Source: Halomonas urmiana (lineage in GTDB: Bacteria > Pseudomonadota > Gammaproteobacteria > Pseudomonadales > Halomonadaceae). Taken from it: DNA of 64,000 nucleotides. Under the pieces are notes generated by a model. That model worked only from the letters and a program-made list of their open reading frames with translations, did no database searches and had not been told where the DNA came from. The first letter of the stretch is position 1. The number at the start of each line of letters is the position of its first letter. This document shows positions 35,551-44,936 of this stretch, piece after piece. Location of the stretch: positions 162,219 through 226,218 of the forward strand of contig NZ_VBUI01000002.1 in NCBI RefSeq assembly GCF_005780185.1. Direction: 5' to 3'. The translations under genes were made by a program, and so were the position numbers.

Positions 35551-35701
35551 CATGCTCTCCGCGTCGACGCGCCCTGCCGTCAGCCTGGCCGAGGTTTCCC
35601 CGCGGCGCGAGGGCGCTTGATTCAAACAAGTGTTTCAAATACGCTGGGCAGCGCCCCATCCCTGCTCAAGACACCCTCCACTGCCCCCACAAGGATCCCC
35701 G

Positions 35702-36013
35702 ATGTCCGATGCTACTCTCGACAAGCTCCAGCGCCGTTTCGATGCCGATGCCGCCAGCGGCATGCACGAAGTCTTCCAGTTCCACTTCAGCGACGTCGGC
35801 GACCACTACCTGGTGGTGAACGACGGCCAGCTGGAGGTGCATGAGGGCGAACACGACGATCCCTCGGTCAGCCTGAGCATGAGCAGCGACACCCTCAAGG
35901 GCGTAATGAACGGCGAGATCAATGGCATGAGCGCCTTCATGACCGGCAAGCTCAAGGCGACCGGCAACATCATGCTGGCCACCAGGCTCTCGAGCCTCTT
36001 CCCGAGTCGCTGA
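35702..36013 (+). CDS. SCP2 sterol-binding domain protein
   Basis: A 103-residue stand-alone SCP2 domain (FQFHFSDVGDHYLVVNDGQL; DPSVSLSMSSDTLKGVMNGE; AFMTGKLKATGNIMLATRL). Such domains bind lipids or acyl-CoA, but the bacterial role is not defined. AAGGATC precedes the ATG; 24 upstream codons of open frame are ignored for lack of a ribosome site. It diverges from sohB. Confidence 0.9.
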   Translation: MSDATLDKLQRRFDADAASGMHEVFQFHFSDVGDHYLVVNDGQLEVHEGEHDDPSVSLSMSSDTLKGVMNGEINGMSAFMTGKLKATGNIMLATRLSSLFPSR

Positions 36014-36025
36014 ATCGCCCTCTTC

Positions 36026-36799
36026 CTAGCCGCGGCCCCCGACCTCCTTGAGGTGCGTCTCGATCAGCGCCCGCGAGATGGAGTAGAGCGGGGGCAGCTG
36101 GGGCAGGCGCCGCGGACTGAACCAGTCGGCATCGGCGATCTCGACCCCGTCGATGCGAATGCGCCGGCTGGCGGCCTCGGCGAAGAACCCCAGCATCAGC
36201 GAGTGGGGGAAGGGCCAGGGCTGACTCTTGTAGTAGCTGACCCGCCCCACACTGAGCCCCACCTCCTCGAAGACTTCGCGACGCACCGCCTCCTCGGCGG
36301 CCTCGCCGGGCTCGATGAAGCCGGCCAGGGTCGAGTAGCGCCCCGGGGGAAAGCGCGGGCTGCGCGCCAGCAGCAGCGACTCGCCGTGGGTCACCAGGGT
36401 GATGATGCAGGGCGAGTTGCGCGGATAGTTGCGATGGCCACACGCTTCGCAGTGCATGGCGAACTCGGCGTCCAGCCGCGCCGCCGGGGTCCCGCAGCGC
36501 CCACAGAACCGATGGTTCTCGAGCCAGGCCGCCACCTGCAGCGCCGTGGCGATCAGCGCGTACCAGGGCTCCGGAAGCCGAGCGAGCCACTCGCGGGCTG
36601 GCGGCCAGTCCTCGCCGGGCCGCTCCTCCAGCGACAGCGCCACCGGCTCCTCCTGCCACCAGCACAGTGGCTGCAGCCGGGCATGCCAGGGCTGGAAGGC
36701 CTGGAGGGGGCCGTCGTCGGTCCCCGGGGCGATGCGCCCGCGGGCCAGGCGAATCACCCGCCCGGCCGTCGCCTCGCTGGGCAGCTCCCGATGCAGCAT
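36026..36799 (-). CDS. nudC: NudC, NAD(+) diphosphatase / RNA deNADding enzyme
   Basis: A 257-residue Nudix enzyme that cleaves NAD(H) and NAD-capped RNA. The zinc ribbon CGRCG...CEACGHRNYP precedes the Nudix box (GFIEPGEAAEEAVRREVFEE), and the family marker SQPWPFPHSLMLGF follows it. The ATG at 36799 overlaps the dnaQ stop (TGATG), so translation is coupled to the polymerase subunit gene. Confidence 0.95.
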   Translation of the reverse strand: MLHRELPSEATAGRVIRLARGRIAPGTDDGPLQAFQPWHARLQPLCWWQEEPVALSLEERPGEDWPPAREWLARLPEPWYALIATALQVAAWLENHRFCGRCGTPAARLDAEFAMHCEACGHRNYPRNSPCIITLVTHGESLLLARSPRFPPGRYSTLAGFIEPGEAAEEAVRREVFEEVGLSVGRVSYYKSQPWPFPHSLMLGFFAEAASRRIRIDGVEIADADWFSPRRLPQLPPLYSISRALIETHLKEVGGRG

Positions 36800-37560
36800 C
36801 AGCGATTCACCTCCCCTCCGATGAGCCCGGCATGGGCGTCCCAGCGGCACGCTCCGGCGGCCTCGCGAATGCGCTCCAGCTTGGCCTGATGGGCGGCCAG
36901 CTCACCCTCGTCGGGGCGCACCACGCGTAGCTGTCCCGGCGTCAGCGATAGCCGGCGGATGGAGAGGCCCTGCTGTTCGCTGGAGGCTCCCTCCGCGGCC
37001 GCCGAGGCGTCCAGCGACAGCGCGGTCTGGCCGCCGGTCATCGCCAGGTAGACGTCGGCGAGGATCTCGGCGTCGAGCAGGGCGCCGTGCAGCACCCGGT
37101 GTCCGTTCTCGATGTCGTAGCGCTTGCACAGCGCGTCGAGGTTGTTGCGCTGACCGGGATGGCGATCGCGCGCCATCTTCAGCGTATCGAGGATCCGGCA
37201 GTGCTCGGCGACCGGGCCGAGGCGCGGCTCGCCGCGGCGCGCGTTGAGCAGGCCAAGCTCATGATCGATGAAGCCCACGTCGAAGGGCGCGTTGTGGATC
37301 ACCAGTTCCGCCCCCTCGATGAAGGACCAGAAGGCGTCGGCGACCGCGGCGAACACCGGCTCGTCGGCCACGCGCTCGTTGGTGATGCCGTGGATGCCGA
37401 TGGCCTCGGCCTCGATGTCGCGCTCGGGATTGATGAACTGGTGGTAGGAATTGCCGGTGAGGCGGCGGTTGACCATCTCGACCGCCCCGATCTCGATCAG
37501 GCGATGGCCGTCGCGGGGGTCGATGCCGGTGGTCTCGGTATCCAGGATGATCTGACGCAT
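36799..37560 (-). CDS. dnaQ: DnaQ, DNA polymerase III epsilon subunit
   Basis: A 253-residue proofreading 3'-5' exonuclease. Exo motifs are clear: DTETTGID at residues 7-14, HNAPFDVGF, and HGALLDAEILADVY with the catalytic His. The C-terminal tail, used to bind the alpha subunit, is longer and more variable. Unlike in enterics, no rnhA lies next to it; the 99-bp gap upstream holds no gene. Confidence 0.96.
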   Translation of the reverse strand: MRQIILDTETTGIDPRDGHRLIEIGAVEMVNRRLTGNSYHQFINPERDIEAEAIGIHGITNERVADEPVFAAVADAFWSFIEGAELVIHNAPFDVGFIDHELGLLNARRGEPRLGPVAEHCRILDTLKMARDRHPGQRNNLDALCKRYDIENGHRVLHGALLDAEILADVYLAMTGGQTALSLDASAAAEGASSEQQGLSIRRLSLTPGQLRVVRPDEGELAAHQAKLERIREAAGACRWDAHAGLIGGEVNR

Positions 37561-37659
37561 GGGGTCCTCGTCGACTCGCGGGTAACAGGGGGGTGGGAAG
37601 CCAGGGGCGACACGGCCGTCACACGGTGGAACGTCACTGCCCGGAGCGGACGTCGTGTC

Positions 37660-38442
37660 TCAACCCAGCGATGCCTTCTCGCACCGAGCCGCGCGCGGGG
37701 TGCCGATCCGGGTGGCGCTGCCGAGCGTCGGCCCCATCAGGGGACTGGCCAGCTCGAACCCCGGGCGCTGCGGTTGGACCAGCTGGGTCCGGCGCCGGGC
37801 GAGGATCATGTAGCTGTCGCCAAGCGGCAGGTTGTGCCGCCGTCCGAGGGTCTCCAGCATGGCGTTGCGCGGCTGGCCGCCGGGCAGATGGAAGCCGCAG
37901 TAGTCTACCCGGTCGATCTCGAAGTCGACAAACGTAAGCCAGTCTCCCAGGCGCCCAGGCGTGCGCCAGCGCCCCCGCCCGGGCATGCGCTCGCGCCGCC
38001 CGGGCCAGGCGCGTGACAGGCCACCGGCACTCAGCGGATACCAACCGAAGATGATCAGCCGACCGTCGTCTGCGGTGACGCGAGCCGCCTCCTGCAGCAT
38101 GTGGTGAGGGTCGGGCACCACCTCCAGCAGGTGGTGGATCACCACCAGGCTGACGCTGTCATCGGCCAGCGGCAGGCCATCGGGTGGGCAGACCAGGGTC
38201 GCGTCATGGGCGGCCATCTCGCGGGTCGGCGCCCAGCTCAGGGCATGGCGGATCGGGCAGATGTCACTCAGCACCGGCGCCATGCCGAGCTCCAGGCTGT
38301 GCCGGCCAAAGAGACGCTCGCAGACCGGCCCCAGGCAGGCGCGCTCGGCCCGCCACAGGGTCTGCCCCGCCGGAGACGCCCAGTAGCGCCGGCCATCCCG
38401 TACCAGCTGCGCCAGTCCATGGAGATCCCGCGAATTTGACAT
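37660..38442 (-). CDS. Class I SAM-dependent methyltransferase
   Basis: A 260-residue methyltransferase of the group usually found between gloB and dnaQ in gammaproteobacteria. Post-motif segments DSVSLVVIHHLLEVVPDPH and LIIFGWYPLSAGGLSR are typical. The glycine-rich motif I is weak, as in other members of this group. The frame is open further upstream, but ATG 38442 (MSNSRDLHGLAQLV) gives the usual length. The substrate is unknown. It diverges from gloB with a gap of 95 bp. Confidence 0.87.
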   Translation of the reverse strand: MSNSRDLHGLAQLVRDGRRYWASPAGQTLWRAERACLGPVCERLFGRHSLELGMAPVLSDICPIRHALSWAPTREMAAHDATLVCPPDGLPLADDSVSLVVIHHLLEVVPDPHHMLQEAARVTADDGRLIIFGWYPLSAGGLSRAWPGRRERMPGRGRWRTPGRLGDWLTFVDFEIDRVDYCGFHLPGGQPRNAMLETLGRRHNLPLGDSYMILARRRTQLVQPQRPGFELASPLMGPTLGSATRIGTPRAARCEKASLG

Positions 38443-38537
38443 AACGCCCTTATCCCTCCAAAGTGCCGGGTTTTGCAAGCCATATCGCAACGAATCGCGG
38501 CAGCGTCTGGGAACGCCTCCGTCAAGGATCCTGAGCC

Positions 38538-39305
38538 ATGTTGAGCGTGACACCGATCCCCGCCTTTAGCGACAACTATATCTGGCTGCTGCGCCAGGAT
38601 ACGAGCCGGGCAGTCTGCGTGGTGGACCCGGGCGATGCAACGCCGGTGATCGAGTGGCTGGAGCGCGAGGGCCTCGAGCTCGGCGCCGTGCTCATCACCC
38701 ATCACCACCCGGATCATACCGGTGGCCTGCGCGAGCTGATCACGCGCTATTCGCCGCGCGTGATCGGGCCGGACAACCCCGCCATCGACGGCATCGACGA
38801 GCGGGTCGGCGACGGTGACGAGGTGCGGGTGATGGGGCGGCTGTTCGAGGTATTCGCCCTGCCCGGCCATACCCTGGATCACATCGGCTTCTTTACGGCG
38901 GGCATCCCGCCGCTGCTGTTCTGTGGCGACGTGCTCTTCAGCGGCGGCTGCGGGCGGCTCTTCGAGGGCACGCCGGCGCAGATGCACGAGTCGCTGTCGC
39001 GCCTGGCGACCCTGCCGGAGGAGACCCTGGTCTTCGCCGCTCATGAGTACACCCAGGCCAACCTGGCCTTCGCCCGCGCCGCCGACCCGGACAACACCGA
39101 CGTCGAGACGGCCCAGGAAGAGTGCCGCCGCGCCCGCGAGCTCGACCGCCCCACGCTGCCGAGCACCCTCGGCCGTGAACGCCGAATCAACCCGTTCCTG
39201 CGCTGCGACTCGGCCGGCGTGCGCCAGGCTGCCGCCGCCCATGGCGACACCGACACCGACCTGGCGACCTTCACCACGCTGCGCACCTGGAAAGACGACT
39301 TCTGA
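38538..39305 (+). CDS. gloB: GloB, hydroxyacylglutathione hydrolase (glyoxalase II)
   Basis: A 255-residue metallo-beta-lactamase-fold enzyme that hydrolyses S-lactoylglutathione in methylglyoxal detoxification. Metal-binding residues are in THHHPDHTGG, GHTLDHIGF and CGDVLFSGGCGRLFEG, and the late His in FAAHEYTQANL. AGGATC upstream gives a modest ribosome site for ATG 38538. Length is normal for proteobacterial GloB. Confidence 0.95.
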   Translation: MLSVTPIPAFSDNYIWLLRQDTSRAVCVVDPGDATPVIEWLEREGLELGAVLITHHHPDHTGGLRELITRYSPRVIGPDNPAIDGIDERVGDGDEVRVMGRLFEVFALPGHTLDHIGFFTAGIPPLLFCGDVLFSGGCGRLFEGTPAQMHESLSRLATLPEETLVFAAHEYTQANLAFARAADPDNTDVETAQEECRRARELDRPTLPSTLGRERRINPFLRCDSAGVRQAAAAHGDTDTDLATFTTLRTWKDDF

Positions 39306-39331
39306 ACGCTCTGATGACAGACGTTTTCGGG

Positions 39332-39350
39332 CCTGCCCCCGCGGGGCGGG
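39332..39350 (+). terminator. Possible terminator between gloB and mltD
   Basis: CCTGCCCC pairs with GGGGCGGG (one G-T pair) around a CGC loop, 27 bp after gloB, followed by TCTTCGT. The stem is strong and the T tract weak. Confidence 0.45.
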
Positions 39351-39379
39351 TCTTCGTATGACCTGGAGATCACCTCTCG

Positions 39380-40561
39380 ATGACCTACTACACCTCACGT
39401 CGACGGATCCTGGGCTTCACCAGCTGTCTCGCTCTCATGGGATCACTGATGGCCGCCGGCAACAGCCAGGCCTCAACGACGCCCGGGAGCGCCTTCAAGG
39501 ATGATTCGGCCAGCCAGACGGCCCGCCCCGCCCCTCTGCCCAGCAGCCTGCATTTCTGGGACGCCCTGGCCCTGGAACCCCAGGACGCCTGGTCGCGCCT
39601 CAGCGAGGCCTTCCAGTGGCAGGCAGACGCCGACCATCCGCGCGTCCAGCACTGGATCGAGCACTATCGCCAGAGCCCACACAATATCGCCGAGATCACC
39701 GAACGGGCTCGTCCATGGCTCGCCTGGATCACCGAGCGCGTCGAGGAGCGCCAGCTGCCCGGCGAGATCGCCCTGATCCCGTTCATCGAAAGCTCATTCG
39801 ATCCCACCGCCCTTAGCCATCGTGGCGCCAGCGGCCTCTGGCAGTTCATGCCCGGTACCGGCAACGCCCTGGGCCTGCACCGCGGCGGTGGCTACGACGG
39901 ACGCCTCGACGTGGCGCGCTCCACCCACGCCGCACTGGACTACATCGAGATGCAGGCCGACCAGTGGTACGAGGGCGATATCGAACTCTCCCTGGCCGCC
40001 TACAATGCCGGCGCCGGCAACGTGAACCGTGCCCGCAGTGCCGCGCTCGCCCAGGGCAAGGCCGGCAGTTACTGGGATCTCGACCTGCCGCGGGAGACCA
40101 TGGACTATGTGCCCAAGCTGATCGCCATCTCGACGATCATCGCCGACCCCGAGCGCTATGGCGTCGCGCTGCCCGAGATCGAGGCCGAGCCCGCCGTGGC
40201 CGAGGTGCCGGTGACCCGGTCGCTGGCGCTTGGCGAGGCGGCCAGGCTTGCCGGCGTCTCGCGCACCGAACTCGAGGATCTCAATCCCGGCCTGCTCGGC
40301 AACCGCGCCGACCCTCGGCGCGTGACGCGCCTGCTGGTGCCCGCCGAAAGCGCCACCCGCATGGTCGCCCGGCTGCGCCGCGACACCCCCGATCGCGCGA
40401 CCACCCCCAGCGCCGCGACCTACGTGGTGCGCCGAGGCGACAGCCTCTCGGCGATCGCCTCGCGCCACTCCGTGACCCTGGCCGAGCTGGCCCGCTGGAA
40501 CGGCATCGAGCGGCCCGATACTTTACAACCGGGGCAACAGCTGACACTTTCCGGTAGTTGA
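39380..40561 (+). CDS. mltD: MltD-like membrane-bound lytic murein transglycosylase with LysM domain
   Basis: A 393-residue cell-wall enzyme. The signal region contains FTSC at residues 13-16, close to a lipobox, so it may be a lipoprotein. The catalytic domain (about 100-260) has the Glu of IPFIESSFDP, SGLWQFMPGTG and LAAYNAGAGNV. One LysM domain closes the protein (TYVVRRGDSLSAIASRHSVT, about 347-391); E. coli MltD has two. The family cuts peptidoglycan to anhydromuropeptides. Confidence 0.93.
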   Translation: MTYYTSRRRILGFTSCLALMGSLMAAGNSQASTTPGSAFKDDSASQTARPAPLPSSLHFWDALALEPQDAWSRLSEAFQWQADADHPRVQHWIEHYRQSPHNIAEITERARPWLAWITERVEERQLPGEIALIPFIESSFDPTALSHRGASGLWQFMPGTGNALGLHRGGGYDGRLDVARSTHAALDYIEMQADQWYEGDIELSLAAYNAGAGNVNRARSAALAQGKAGSYWDLDLPRETMDYVPKLIAISTIIADPERYGVALPEIEAEPAVAEVPVTRSLALGEAARLAGVSRTELEDLNPGLLGNRADPRRVTRLLVPAESATRMVARLRRDTPDRATTPSAATYVVRRGDSLSAIASRHSVTLAELARWNGIERPDTLQPGQQLTLSGS

Positions 40562-40604
40562 TGACCGGGGCCAAGGCCCCGCCCTGCTACAAGGATGCTG
40601 ATCG

Positions 40605-42434
40605 ATGCGACACGCTGCCCCTGGCCTGGGCCTGCTGCTGGGTGCGATGCTCGGCGGGCCGGCCCTGGCGGCCGAGCCCGCCGACGTGCCGACCGTGCAC
40701 GGTCTGGCCCTCTACGGCGACCCGGCCCTGCCCGCCGACTTCGCCCACCTGCCCCATGCCGACCCCGAGGCCCCGATTGGGGGCAGCCTGGTGCGCTCGG
40801 CCATCGGCAGCTTCGACTCGACCAACCCCTTCATCATCCGCGGCACCCCGGCCACCGGGCTGACCGAGATCTACGACACCCTGCTGGCCCAGAACCCCGA
40901 CGAGCCGTTCTCGATGTACGGACTGCTCGCCGAGGGCGTACGCCTGGATCCCGATCGCCAGTGGATCGAGTTCGACCTCCACCCCCAGGCACGCTTCCAC
41001 GACGGCCACCCGGTCACCGCCGAGGACGTGATCTTCAGCTTCGAGACGCTGACCGAGCAGGGCCAGCCGTTCTATGCCGCCTACTACGCCGACGTGGTGG
41101 AGGTCCGGGCCGTCGATGCGGACACCGTGCACATCGACCTGGCCGACAGCGAATCCCGCGAGTTGCCGCTGATACTCGGCCAGCTGCCGATCCTCCCGGC
41201 CCACTACTGGGCGGGCCGGGACTTCGAGGCGACCACCCGGGACGCCCTGCTCGGCTCGGGCCCCTACCGCATCGCCACCGTGGAGCCGGGCCGGCGCATC
41301 GTCTACGAGCGCGTGGCGGACTACTGGGGGCAGGATCTTCCCGTGAACCGCGGCCGTCACAACATCGAACGGCTGATCTACGACTACTACCGCGACCAGA
41401 CCGTGGCCCTGGAGGCCTTCAAGGCCGGTAACCTCGACCTGCGCATCGAGACCAGCGCCCGCAACTGGGCCACCGCCTACGATTTTCCGGCCCTCGACGC
41501 GGGCTTCGTCGAGCGCCTCGAGGTGCCGGATGGCCAGCCCGCCGGCATGCAGGCTTACGTGATGAACCTGCGCCGCGAGACCTTCCAGGACGTGCGCGTG
41601 CGCGAGGCGCTGAACCTCGCCTTCGACTTCGAGTGGCTCAATCGTAACCTCTTCTACGGCGCCTACGAACGCACCGAGAGCTACTTCGCCAACTCCGAGA
41701 TGGCCGCCGAGGGGCTGCCGAGCGAGGCCGAGCTCGCGCTGCTCGAGCCCCATCGCGAGGCGCTGCCCGACGAGGTCTTCGAGTCGCCACTACCGATCGA
41801 TCACCCCGAGGGGCTGCGCCCACGGCTTGCCAAGGCGCTGAAACTGCTCAATGAGGCGGGCTACGCGGTTCAGGATGGCGTCATGACCCACCTCGATACC
41901 GGCGCACCGCTGCGCCTGGAGGTACTGCTCTTCGACACCCAGTTCGAGCGGGTCGTGCAGCCGCTGCTGCAGAACCTCGAGCGGCTCGGCATCCAGGGCG
42001 ACATCCGCATCGTCGACGTCAACCAGTACCTCAATCGGCTGCGCGGCTTCGACTTCGATATCATCGTCGGCAGCTTCCCCCAGTCGGCCAACCCCGGCAA
42101 CGAGCAGCGCGACTTCTGGACCAGCGAGTTCGCCGATGTCCCCCAGAGCCGCAACCTGATCGGGCTGAGCGACCCGGTGATCGACGACCTGGTCGACGCG
42201 CTGATCGCCGCCGACTCCCGGGAGGCGCTCGACACCGCCGCCAGGGCGCTGGACCGGGTGCTGCGCTGGGGGTTCTACGTCATACCCCAGTGGCACCTGG
42301 GCCAGACGCGCATCGCGCTGTGGGACAAATTCGGCTGGCAGGAGCCCTTCCCCGAGTACGGCCTGGATCTCCACGCCTGGTGGGTGGACCCCGAGCGCGG
42401 CCGCGAGATCGAGGCCCGCCAGCGCAATCGCTGA
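40605..42434 (+). CDS. yejA: YejA-like periplasmic peptide-binding protein
   Basis: A 609-residue SBP_bac_5 family protein with a cleavable signal (GAMLGGPALAAEP) and no lipobox. The YejA-type start (VHGLALYGDPALPADFAHLP) and PFSMYGLLAEGVRL, then RFHDGHPVTAEDVIFSFETL are typical. It should deliver oligopeptides to the YejBEF transporter encoded downstream. A 324-bp repeat-bearing gap separates it from yejB, which may lower expression of the membrane parts relative to the binding protein. Confidence 0.92.
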   Translation: MRHAAPGLGLLLGAMLGGPALAAEPADVPTVHGLALYGDPALPADFAHLPHADPEAPIGGSLVRSAIGSFDSTNPFIIRGTPATGLTEIYDTLLAQNPDEPFSMYGLLAEGVRLDPDRQWIEFDLHPQARFHDGHPVTAEDVIFSFETLTEQGQPFYAAYYADVVEVRAVDADTVHIDLADSESRELPLILGQLPILPAHYWAGRDFEATTRDALLGSGPYRIATVEPGRRIVYERVADYWGQDLPVNRGRHNIERLIYDYYRDQTVALEAFKAGNLDLRIETSARNWATAYDFPALDAGFVERLEVPDGQPAGMQAYVMNLRRETFQDVRVREALNLAFDFEWLNRNLFYGAYERTESYFANSEMAAEGLPSEAELALLEPHREALPDEVFESPLPIDHPEGLRPRLAKALKLLNEAGYAVQDGVMTHLDTGAPLRLEVLLFDTQFERVVQPLLQNLERLGIQGDIRIVDVNQYLNRLRGFDFDIIVGSFPQSANPGNEQRDFWTSEFADVPQSRNLIGLSDPVIDDLVDALIAADSREALDTAARALDRVLRWGFYVIPQWHLGQTRIALWDKFGWQEPFPEYGLDLHAWWVDPERGREIEARQRNR

Positions 42435-42443
42435 ACGAGGGGC

Positions 42444-42492
42444 GAGGTGTGAGGTGTGAGGTGTGAGGTGTGAGGTGTGAGGTGTGAGGTGT
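42444..42492. repeat. Seven perfect tandem copies of a 7-bp unit
   Basis: The heptamer GAGGTGT is repeated seven times starting 10 bp after the yejA stop. It is intergenic and not a multiple of three, so copy-number change would not keep a frame. No spacers are present. Confidence 0.97.
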
Positions 42493-42758
42493 GACACCAA
42501 TGCTGCTGGCAGATGAGCGCCGGGGACAAGGCGCAGCGAGGGTCCTACGCCAGGGGTGAGGAGCACTGCTCCGAACGGGCTGGCCATGGATGGCCAGCAC
42601 CGGCCCTGCAAGCGGAGCAGGATGCAAGAGCGCCGCAGGGCGTCGGTAGCGCCCAGGGAAGGGTTCACAGCGCCCTCGCGGTGGTCCGGCACTCCGGGGC
42701 TTGGCGCCGGGAAAGCTCATCTCTCGTTGAGATTTCATAGAAGCTCTAAGGATACGCC
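42493..42758. repeat. Palindromic GC-rich intergenic element in the yejA-yejB gap
   Basis: No gene is seen. The stretch contains the core GCGCCGGGGACA (42517-42528) and the palindrome CTGGCCATGGATGGCCAG (42580-42597), both recurring in the yhhQ-prpE gap. It also has several 6-8-bp inverted pairs, for example GAGCACTGCTC. The last bases carry AAGGAT, the ribosome site of yejB. The element probably belongs to a dispersed repeat family of the host genome. Confidence 0.5.
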
Positions 42759-43832
42759 GTGGCCGCCTACGTACTGCGCCGCCTGCTGCTAATGATCCCC
42801 ACTCTGCTGGGAATCATGCTGCTCAACTTCATCATCGTCCAGGCCGCCCCGGGCGGCCCCATCGACCAGGTACTGGCCCGCTTCCAGGGGCTCTCCAGCC
42901 AGGCCAGCACGCGCATGGAAGGGGGCGGCGGCGACGTCTCGGCGAGCGGCGAATCGCGCGGCGCCCGGGGCATTCCCCCCGCCTTCATCGAGAAGCTCGA
43001 GGCGCAGTTCGGTTTCGATGAGCCGGCCCACGAGCGCTTCCTCGGCATGATCGCCGACTACGCGACCTTCGATTTCGGCGAGAGCTTCTTTCGCGACGAA
43101 CAGGTCACCACCCTGATGCTCGAACGCCTGCCGGTGTCGATCTCGCTGGGCCTGTGGACCACCCTGGTGGTCTACCTGGTCTCGATCCCGCTGGGCATCC
43201 GCAAGGCCCTGCACCACGGTTCCACCTTCGACGTCTGGAGCTCGGGGCTGGTGATCGTCGGCTACGCCATCCCCGGCTTCCTGTTCGCGATCCTGTTGAT
43301 CGTGCTGTTCGCCGGCGGCAGTTACTGGGACCTGTTCCCGCTGCGCGGCCTCACCTCGGCGGACTTCGACGAACTCTCCCCCTGGGGCAAGGTGAAGGAC
43401 TACCTCTGGCACATCACCCTGCCGGTGGCCGCCTCGGCGATCGGCAGCTTCGCGACCCTCACCATGCTGACCAAGAACAGCTTCCTCGACGAGGTGCACA
43501 AGCAGTACGTGCTGACCGCCCGCGCCAAGGGCGCCAGCGACCGGCGGGTGCTGTACGGCCATGTGTTCCGCAACGCCATGCTGATCATCATCGCAGGCCT
43601 GCCCGCCGCGCTGGTGGGCATCTTCTTCACCGGCTCGCTGCTCATCGAGGTGATCTTCTCCCTCAATGGGCTCGGCCTGCTGGGCTTCGAAGCGGTGATG
43701 CAGCGCGACTACCCGGTGATCTTCGGCACCCTCTATCTCTACACCTTGATCGGCCTGATCCTGAAGCTGGTCTCGGACCTGACCTATGTGTGGGTCGACC
43801 CGCGCATCGACTTCGAGACACGGGAGTCCTGA
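42759..43832 (+). CDS. yejB: YejB-like peptide ABC transporter permease
   Basis: A 357-residue inner-membrane permease with a GTG start (AAGGAT 6 bp upstream) and the usual opening [20 protein letters not shown]. About six helices; the EAA-type loop lies near [20 protein letters not shown]. YejB-specific is the long periplasmic insert after the first helix (residues about 40-95). It forms the channel with YejE; the gene order A-B-E-F is that of the E. coli locus. Confidence 0.94.
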   Translation: MAAYVLRRLLLMIPTLLGIMLLNFIIVQAAPGGPIDQVLARFQGLSSQASTRMEGGGGDVSASGESRGARGIPPAFIEKLEAQFGFDEPAHERFLGMIADYATFDFGESFFRDEQVTTLMLERLPVSISLGLWTTLVVYLVSIPLGIRKALHHGSTFDVWSSGLVIVGYAIPGFLFAILLIVLFAGGSYWDLFPLRGLTSADFDELSPWGKVKDYLWHITLPVAASAIGSFATLTMLTKNSFLDEVHKQYVLTARAKGASDRRVLYGHVFRNAMLIIIAGLPAALVGIFFTGSLLIEVIFSLNGLGLLGFEAVMQRDYPVIFGTLYLYTLIGLILKLVSDLTYVWVDPRIDFETRES

Positions 43833-43835
43833 GTC

Positions 43836-44936
43836 ATGAACGCCCCCAGCACCGCCCCCGGCATCGCCACTCGCCGCCCGTCACGCCTCTCGCCGATCAC
43901 TCGGCGCCGCCTGGCGGTGTTTCGCGACAATCGCCGCGCCAGGCTCTCGCTGTGGATCTTCGCGGCGCTGTTCCTGCTCAGCCTGGTCGCCGAGCTGATC
44001 GCCAACGACCGGCCGATCGTCATGCAGTACCAGGGGCAGTGGTATGCGCCGGTGCTGGTGGACTATCCCGATACCGCGTTCGGCGGTTTCCTGCCGAGTC
44101 CCGCCGACTATCGCGACCCCTTCACCCGGGACGAGATCACCGCCAACGGCTGGATGCTCTGGCCGCCGATTCCCTTCTCCTACGAGACCCTGGACCGGGC
44201 GCTCGACCACCCCGCTCCCTCGCCGCCCACCACCCGCCACTGGCTGGGCACCGACGACCAGGGTCGCGACGTGCTGGCCAGGGTCATCTACGGCTTTCGG
44301 CTCTCGGTGATCTTCGCACTGGTGCTCACGGCCGGCTCGCTGGTGCTCGGGGTGCTGGCCGGCGGCATCCAGGGCTACTTCGGCGGCAAGGTCGACCTGA
44401 TCGGCCAGCGCTTCACCGAGATCTGGTCGGGGCTGCCGATGCTCTTTCTGCTGATCATCCTGGCGAGCCTGGTGGAGCCCAACCTCTGGTGGCTGCTCGG
44501 CATCATGCTGCTGTTCTCCTGGCTGGGCCTGGTCGACGTGGTGCGCGCCGAGTTCCTGCGCGCGCGCAACCTGGAGTACGTGCGCGCCGCCCGCGCCATG
44601 GGTCTGCCCTCGCACCTGATCATGTGGCGCCACGTGCTGCCCAACGCCATGGTCGCGACCCTGACCTTCATCCCCTTCCTGTTCACGGGGGCGATCACCA
44701 CCCTCACCGCCCTGGACTTCCTCGGCTTCGGCCTCCCCCCGGGCTCGCCCTCGCTCGGCGAGCTGGTCGCGCAGGGCAAGAACAACCTGCAGGCGCCGTG
44801 GCTCGGCATCACCGCCTTCGTGACCCTGTCGGTGATGCTCTCGCTGCTGGTGTTCATCGGCGAGGGGCTGCGCGACGCCTTCGACCCGCGCCATATCCAG
44901 CATGCCGCCACCCCGAGGACGCCCCACGATGCCTGA
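43836..44936 (+). CDS. yejE: YejE-like peptide ABC transporter permease
   Basis: A 366-residue permease, second half of the YejBE channel. Basic cytoplasmic start (RLSPITRRRLAVFRDNRRAR), first helix, a YejE-specific periplasmic insert including QYQGQWYAPVLVDYPD and WPPIPFSYETLD, then the OppC-like core with LGTDDQGRDVLARVIYGFR and the coupling loop VRAARAMGLPSHLIMWRHVL. It starts 3 bp after yejB and overlaps yejF by 8 bp. Confidence 0.94.
   Translation: MNAPSTAPGIATRRPSRLSPITRRRLAVFRDNRRARLSLWIFAALFLLSLVAELIANDRPIVMQYQGQWYAPVLVDYPDTAFGGFLPSPADYRDPFTRDEITANGWMLWPPIPFSYETLDRALDHPAPSPPTTRHWLGTDDQGRDVLARVIYGFRLSVIFALVLTAGSLVLGVLAGGIQGYFGGKVDLIGQRFTEIWSGLPMLFLLIILASLVEPNLWWLLGIMLLFSWLGLVDVVRAEFLRARNLEYVRAARAMGLPSHLIMWRHVLPNAMVATLTFIPFLFTGAITTLTALDFLGFGLPPGSPSLGELVAQGKNNLQAPWLGITAFVTLSVMLSLLVFIGEGLRDAFDPRHIQHAATPRTPHDA

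Noticed and set aside
37561..37659. rnhA between the methyltransferase gene and dnaQ
   Set aside because: The gene often found here in related bacteria does not fit into 99 bp; it must be elsewhere. Not treated as a loss because only this window is visible.
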